A stretch of DNA of 64,000 nt from Coriobacteriia bacterium. GTDB lineage: Bacteria > Actinomycetota > Coriobacteriia > Anaerosomatales > Anaerosomataceae. Shown in pieces: positions 60,082-64,000 of this stretch. Made by a program: the position numbers and the translations under genes. The stretch is from contig JAUSBK010000001.1 of assembly GCA_030652115.1 (NCBI GenBank), positions 120,254 through 184,253 on the forward strand. Direction: 5' to 3'. Below the pieces are notes generated by a model. The model was given only the letters and a program-made list of their open reading frames with translations. It searched no databases and was not told the origin of the DNA. Position 1 is the first letter of the stretch. Each line of letters begins with the position of its first letter.

Positions 60082-60837
60082 CTACCTTGGGTGGATGACG
60101 ACCATTCGTCTGGGCTCGTCGCCCTCGCTCTCGGTGCGTACCCGACGGTCATCGCGGAGGACAACGTGTACCACTCGACGCTCGAAGCTCGTCATCGGCC
60201 GAAGCTGAACGAGACGATGCTGCCTCGCCGCGCGGTCGGCAGCTCTGCGCGCGATATCCTCAAGCTTGACTCTGCGCCGGTGGCGATAGCCTGATACGTC
60301 GACGACAACCGGATACCGCTGATCCAGCCGCCTGTTCGTTATCGCGGAGACCAGGATCTGCAGGGCGTCCAGGGTCCGGCCGTGACGTCCAATCAGTATC
60401 CCGAGATCGTCTCCGACGATGTCGAGGATGATCTCGCCCTCGTCACCCTCGTACTCCTCTACCGACGCCTCAATCCCAAGACGGGCCATGATCTCCTGAA
60501 TCGTGGCCGCGCCGGCGTCGGCGATCGCGTCAAGCTGCTCATCGGTGAGCTCCGGGAGGGGAGTTGGGCCCGTCGCCTGGGTCTGCGGCTCGGACGTTGG
60601 CGGCACGACATCGCCGTCTTCGACTTCCTCCTCGTCTTCGTCGGGGGATTGCAGCTGAACCCCCGGCTTCAGCCAGACCCGCACCCGCGCCGGTTTGCCT
60701 GACGAGCCAAAGAGACCTTTGCTGGGTTCGTCCAGCACCTCGAACTCGACGGCATCCTGCTGGACCCCCATCTCCTCAAGCGCAGCGTCGAGCGCTTCCT
60801 CGACGGTGGGTCCCTCCATGACTGTCTCGTTGATCAT
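60082..60837 (-). CDS. jag: RNA-binding protein Jag/KhpB (Jag-N, KH and R3H domains)
   Basis: 251 residues: Jag-N domain (about 1-52, with KGLFGSSGKPARVRV), an acidic Pro/Thr linker, a KH domain with GRHGRTLDALQ (GxxG loop) at about 150-200, and an R3H domain with RPMTSFERRVVH. It binds small and messenger RNAs and is linked to cell division in Gram-positives. ATG overlaps the yidC stop (ATGA). Confidence 0.96.
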   Translation of the reverse strand: MINETVMEGPTVEEALDAALEEMGVQQDAVEFEVLDEPSKGLFGSSGKPARVRVWLKPGVQLQSPDEDEEEVEDGDVVPPTSEPQTQATGPTPLPELTDEQLDAIADAGAATIQEIMARLGIEASVEEYEGDEGEIILDIVGDDLGILIGRHGRTLDALQILVSAITNRRLDQRYPVVVDVSGYRHRRRVKLEDIARRAADRAARQHRLVQLRPMTSFERRVVHVVLRDDRRVRTESEGDEPRRMVVIHPR

Positions 60838-61553
60838 GCGTGCTCCTCTCGGGCCTTATAGACCCGTGTCTGTATCTGCTGCTGGATCAGACCCAGGAGT
60901 CCCTGAGTCACCCAGTAGAGCAGGACGCCGCCTGAGACCTGCCAGCCGAAGAACAGCATCATGCCGCCCATTAGATACGCCATCTGCTTCTGCTGAGCCT
61001 GGGCGCCGGGCTGCATGAGTTGGGGAACTACGGTCGCGAGACCAAACAGGATCACGAAAACGATGTAGGGGATGGCCGGACCGATGCCGCCGACCTTATA
61101 CATCTGGCTGGCAGACATGGTAATATCTGGCAGCACTATCCAGAATCTGGAAGCCGCTTCTGCAGCCGCATCCGGCAGGCCTGCAATGTACTTTGGGAAC
61201 AGCCCCGTAGTGTCTCCGTACGAGCTCAGCATCCGATACAGCGCGAGGAAGATCGGCATCTGCAGAAGCATCGGGAGACAGCCACCGAACGGGCTCACGT
61301 GATTCTCCTTGTAGAACTTCATCGTCTCCTCGGCGGCCTTCTCTTTGTTGTCCTTGTACTTCTCCTGCAGCTCCTTGATCTTGGGCTGGATGCGCTGGAG
61401 CTCGTACATGGACTTGGTCTGCTTCACCGTGAGAGGAAGCAGGAGGATCCTGATGAGAAGAGTCAACGCGATGATCGCGAAGCCGTAGTCGCCGACCACG
61501 GTGTAGATCTGCTGGAGCACGTCGAAGAGCACTTTGCCTATCGCATCGAACAC
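60834..61553 (-). CDS. yidC: membrane protein insertase YidC
   Basis: 239 residues, short Gram-positive type. Five membrane helices; LLIRILLLPLTVKQTKSMYELQRI holds the conserved Arg of the hydrophilic groove, then the coiled loop KYKDNKEKAAEE and FGGCLPMLLQMPIFLALYRML. It inserts proteins into the membrane with or without SecYEG. No lipoprotein signal is seen. GTG start with GAGGAGG 11 bases upstream. Between yidD and jag. Confidence 0.96.
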   Translation of the reverse strand: MFDAIGKVLFDVLQQIYTVVGDYGFAIIALTLLIRILLLPLTVKQTKSMYELQRIQPKIKELQEKYKDNKEKAAEETMKFYKENHVSPFGGCLPMLLQMPIFLALYRMLSSYGDTTGLFPKYIAGLPDAAAEAASRFWIVLPDITMSASQMYKVGGIGPAIPYIVFVILFGLATVVPQLMQPGAQAQQKQMAYLMGGMMLFFGWQVSGGVLLYWVTQGLLGLIQQQIQTRVYKAREEHA

Positions 61554-61682
61554 AGAGCGTCGACCTCCTCAATGAGGGTCACTGGCGGGGGCGTGGTCCT
61601 TCGTCCACTCCCGATCCGGGTCGGGGGGTGATTTGCAGTCTACACACTATACTACGCGCGCGTGCGCGAGTCCCCAGTCTCC

Positions 61683-61904
61683 TCACGGGACCGGATCGTA
61701 CCCTCCCGGGTTCCAGGGATGGCACCTGCCGATTCGCTTGAGCGCGAGCCATCCGCCTCTGAAGACACCGTACCGCCCTATGGCGGTGAGTGCGTAGTTG
61801 GAGCAGGTGGGCATGAATCGGCATGATGGAGGCAGCAGTGGCGAGATGAGGCGCTGATAGACTCGGATAGCGAAGCTCACCGCTATGACCGCGGGATTCC
61901 TCAT
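61683..61904 (-). CDS. yidD: membrane protein insertion efficiency factor YidD
   Basis: 73 residues. [25 protein letters not shown] and [23 protein letters not shown] contain the three conserved cysteines and the C-terminal [12 protein letters not shown] typical of YidD. Peripheral membrane protein helping YidC. ATG overlaps the rnpA stop by four bases. Confidence 0.95.
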   Translation of the reverse strand: MRNPAVIAVSFAIRVYQRLISPLLPPSCRFMPTCSNYALTAIGRYGVFRGGWLALKRIGRCHPWNPGGYDPVP

Positions 61905-62233
61905 CTTTGGATTCCAAGTACAACGAGCGCTTCTTCGTAGGAGCGGTCCAGCACGGCTGGTTCGGCGGCGGCCGTGCCCTTGCGCGCCACGAGCACGACG
62001 TCCCACCCGGCCAGATCCACGCCAGCCCGGCGCACTGTCTCGCGCATGACCCGCTTGCAGCGATTCCGGTGCACGGCGGGACCTAGCCGCTTGCCGGCGA
62101 CGAACAACACCCGGCCACCACGGTCTGCTCCCTCGGGGGTCGGTGCGGCCAATACAAGAAGCGCCGGGTAGGATACCCGGCGCCCGCCGGCGAAGAGCCG
62201 GTCGATCTCATCGTGTGCGGTGATCGTCCGCAT
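61901..62233 (-). CDS. rnpA: ribonuclease P protein component
   Basis: 110 residues. The [22 protein letters not shown] segment (in parts: GKRLGPAV then [10 protein letters not shown]) is the RNR signature that binds RNase P RNA. It helps cut the 5' leader of tRNAs. Placed after rpmH as in nearly all bacteria. ATG at 62233. Confidence 0.96.
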   Translation of the reverse strand: MRTITAHDEIDRLFAGGRRVSYPALLVLAAPTPEGADRGGRVLFVAGKRLGPAVHRNRCKRVMRETVRRAGVDLAGWDVVLVARKGTAAAEPAVLDRSYEEALVVLGIQR

Positions 62234-62265
62234 GGTGGCCCTGGCGGCCTACGCTTGCTGTTCCC

Positions 62266-62409
62266 CTACGCGGCGCTCGGGCACAGGACCTTACGGCCCT
62301 TGCGGCGACGCGCCGCGAGAACGGCCCGGCCTGCCTTCGTCGACATGCGCTTGCGGAAACCGTGCGTCTTCGCACGCTTGCGGTTGTTCGGCTGATAGGT
62401 GCGCTTCAT
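62266..62409 (-). CDS. rpmH: 50S ribosomal protein bL34
   Basis: 47 residues: [40 protein letters not shown], very basic, then VLCPSAA. Typical bL34. ATG at 62407-62409; GAGGGA upstream. First gene leftwards from oriC. Confidence 0.97.
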   Translation of the reverse strand: MKRTYQPNNRKRAKTHGFRKRMSTKAGRAVLAARRRKGRKVLCPSAA

Positions 62410-62479
62410 CGCAGTCCCTCCAAGTCAGTGCCCCGGCGCAGGGCCGGGCACAAGCCTGGCGATTATAGCGGCGTCAGGA

Positions 62480-63115
62480 TTCCGGTGTCAACGCATTGCT
62501 GCTTGCGAGGGGTGGATTCGAATGGAAAAGTGCCGGGCCTCACGCTCATACTCGCTCAGGAAAATAGTATGAAATCTGTGGATAGTGTGGAAAACGCAGG
62601 ACTCAAGCGTGTCGGGCCTGTGGATAACCATATTCGGCGCGTTGTTGGCGCAGCATCCCCTCTGCTACAATCAGCGCCACTCGAAAGGGAGGCGATTGGC
62701 GCTCGTTAGTGGCGGAAACCGCAGGTCAGAAGCTTACACCTGTGATGCTCCGTAGGAGTACAGGGAGTCCGTCGCCGTTGGTTATCCACAGCATCAGGAT
62801 TGACCCCGAATCACCATTGACAGTCTAGCGAAGATTTCCACAGCACGGATCCGGTTCTCCACCGGTCCAGGTGTCCCGGAAAGCCATTCCATGGTCTCGG
62901 AACGCCTTCACCTGCGTGTTCGACCGGTGTTCGATGGTTCGTGCGGAAAGCTTATCCACAAGTGTGGAAAGTATTGTGGAAAACGTGAGAAACGCCTGTT
63001 CATAGCGTGTCAGGCGCAACGGCTCAAGTGGTGCAGGAGGCTTCTGGACACGGCTTCTACCAGGCGTTTCTCCAACATGTTGTATGTGGATTGTTGTGTG
63101 GATGAACGCATCGTC
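62480..63115. other. chromosomal origin oriC with DnaA boxes
   Basis: The 700-base gap between rpmH and the next gene has three perfect DnaA boxes: 62619-62627 (minus), 62782-62790 and 62952-62960 (plus), all TTATCCACA. One-mismatch copies lie at 62577-62585, 62586-62594, 62975-62983 and 63097-63105. An AT-rich run near 62559-62577 could be the unwinding element. TACAAT at 62666 with TTGTTG 18 bases before may be a promoter. No gene is credible inside. Confidence 0.88.
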
Positions 63116-63126
63116 AAGGGGTGAGT

Positions 63127-63945
63127 GTGAAGTCTTTCTATGACCAGCGGGACCCGGCCGCCCGGATCATCCCACCTGATGAGCGGCCGCTTTCGACCGC
63201 GAATCCAGTGTCGTTTGGGACAACCGCGCTTGTCGCGGTTTACGACGCGCTCACAGCTCCGCCCCGTGTGGAGGGGGTGAGTGGTGACTCGGCACGGGAT
63301 CTCATCGAGAACCTCACCACTCGCGCGTACCAGGTGTCACACGAGGCGGGCGGGCAGATCCCCTACACGGTCATCCGCGAGATCGTCGAGAACTTCATCC
63401 ATGCTGGGTTCGACGAGGTTGTGGTGAGCGTCCTTGATCGGGGACAGACGCTCCGGTTCGCAGACCAGGGGCCGGGCATCCCCGACAAGACACGTGTCTT
63501 CCTCCCGGGCTTCACGACTGCCTCTTCGGATATGAAACATGTGATCAAAGGTGTGGGCTCGGGCCTCCCTGTGGCAAGAGAGTGCCTAACATTCTCGGGT
63601 GGAACGATAGAGATCGACGACAACCTCGGTGCAGGGACTGTTGTGACCCTGCGTATGACCTCGCCCGTTCAACCTGCCGAGATCGAGCCGGAGTTCGACC
63701 GACAGACCGAACCATACGAGCCGCCGGAGTTGAGCCTTCGCCAGAAGCAGGTGCTCTCCCTCGCGATGGAGTTGGGCTCACTCGGCCCGACGGTCGTCGC
63801 CCGTGAGCTCGGGGTGGGGTTGTCCACTGCTTTTCGCGATCTCGAGCACCTGACCAGCCACGGCCTCATCACAGCCGACAACGCCGGCAAGCGTGTTCTG
63901 ACCGACCAGGGTGTCCAGTGCCTCGATGCGCTCTTCCGGAGATAA
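63127..63945 (+). CDS. GHKL ATPase-winged helix protein next to oriC
   Basis: 272 residues from a GTG at 63127, five bases after AAGGGG; a GTG six bases earlier is also open. The middle (about 80-180) is a HATPase domain: EIVENFIHAGF (N box), FADQGPGIPD (G1), GVGSGLPVAREC (G2) and GAGTVVTLRM. No HisKA or phospho-His is present. The last 70 residues form a winged helix with VARELGVGLSTAFRDLEHL. An anti-sigma-like or nucleotide-responsive DNA-binding regulator is likely. Between oriC and dnaA, 15 bases before dnaA, it may control dnaA or origin firing. Confidence 0.78.
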   Translation: MKSFYDQRDPAARIIPPDERPLSTANPVSFGTTALVAVYDALTAPPRVEGVSGDSARDLIENLTTRAYQVSHEAGGQIPYTVIREIVENFIHAGFDEVVVSVLDRGQTLRFADQGPGIPDKTRVFLPGFTTASSDMKHVIKGVGSGLPVARECLTFSGGTIEIDDNLGAGTVVTLRMTSPVQPAEIEPEFDRQTEPYEPPELSLRQKQVLSLAMELGSLGPTVVARELGVGLSTAFRDLEHLTSHGLITADNAGKRVLTDQGVQCLDALFRR

Positions 63946-63960
63946 GGTGGCGATTCGCTG

Positions 63961-64000
63961 ATGCTTGACGTTCAGCAGGTCTGGCAGGACACCCTCGATG
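63961..64000 (+). CDS. dnaA: chromosomal replication initiator DnaA, first codons
   Basis: Only 13 codons (MLDVQQVWQDTLD) are in the window; the W-Q-x-x-L pattern fits the DnaA N-terminal domain, and the place beside oriC and rpmH supports it. AAGG lies 13 bases upstream. The gene runs off the right edge. Confidence 0.82.
   Translation, partial: MLDVQQVWQDTLD

Noticed and set aside
62362-63124. Open frames of 77-115 codons in the rpmH-dnaA gap
   Set aside because: They cover DnaA boxes and AT-rich origin sequence, lack ribosome sites and show no protein-like pattern.
1-64000. CRISPR arrays, insertion sequences, prophage or integrative elements
   Set aside because: No evenly spaced repeats, no transposase or integrase and no composition shift were found.

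Overview
This 64 kb window is GC-rich chromosomal DNA ending at a replication origin. The order rpmH-rnpA-yidD-yidC-jag-rsmG-parA-parB beside DnaA boxes and the first codons of dnaA places the right edge at oriC. Gene content suggests an anaerobic, motile or surface-sensing, deep-branching actinobacterium. The supporting features are PafB/PafC-like WYL regulators, class-I hybrid cluster protein, rubrerythrin with an N-terminal rubredoxin, two-subunit iron-sulfur L-serine dehydratase, FeoAB, multihaem cytochrome and a chemoreceptor. A Coriobacteriia/Anaerosomatales-like lineage is my inference; no 16S gene is present to prove it. I see no insertion sequence, prophage or CRISPR array, and base composition looks even.

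Layout. 1-6.4 kb: purine genes purE, purD and purA, with a radical SAM enzyme between purE and purD and two tandem secreted proteins carrying DUF5648 repeats beside purA. 6.5-11.2 kb: a Cys-rich protein, a GerMN lipoprotein, a chemoreceptor and an FAD oxidoreductase. 11.2-15.5 kb: the rpsF-ssb-rpsR-DUF2232-rplI-dnaB operon (minus strand). 15.5-22.7 kb: an M23 protein, tRNA-Gly(CCC), a Trk potassium operon with an extra 49-codon membrane peptide, a DUF5679 protein, a DUF1461 protein and a GGDEF protein. 22.7-26.1 kb: an M28-like membrane protein with altered catalytic residues and a metallophosphoesterase.

26.2-29.9 kb: a nitrosative-stress cluster. The minus-strand operon ygbA-ferredoxin-hcp-small cytochrome diverges from a Crp/Fnr regulator, with a TTGAC-N4-GTCAA palindrome between them. 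This is the most coherent functional unit in the window. 29.9-37.6 kb: two membrane proteins, a PafB/PafC-like WYL pair, an exonuclease-DinG helicase and a membrane-anchored hypothetical protein. 37.6-47.5 kb: sdaAB, a GNAT protein, a Cys-rich peptide translationally linked to feoB, feoB, feoA, sdaAA, an orphan sensor kinase, ddl, a small membrane protein and an HtrA protease.

47.5-56.9 kb: a pentahaem-like cytochrome, rubrerythrin, rlmN and an AddAB/AdnAB-like helicase-nuclease pair. 56.9-64 kb: ytxH-parB-parA, rsmG with a perfect parS over its start codon, jag, yidC, yidD, rnpA, rpmH, oriC, a GHKL ATPase-winged helix protein and the start of dnaA.

Most promising for novelty: the GHKL-wHTH gene between oriC and dnaA, the HcpR-type regulon with non-canonical haem (CXCH) and ferredoxin motifs, the Trk-operon membrane peptide, the FeoB-linked Cys-rich peptide, and the M28-like protein with lost metal ligands.
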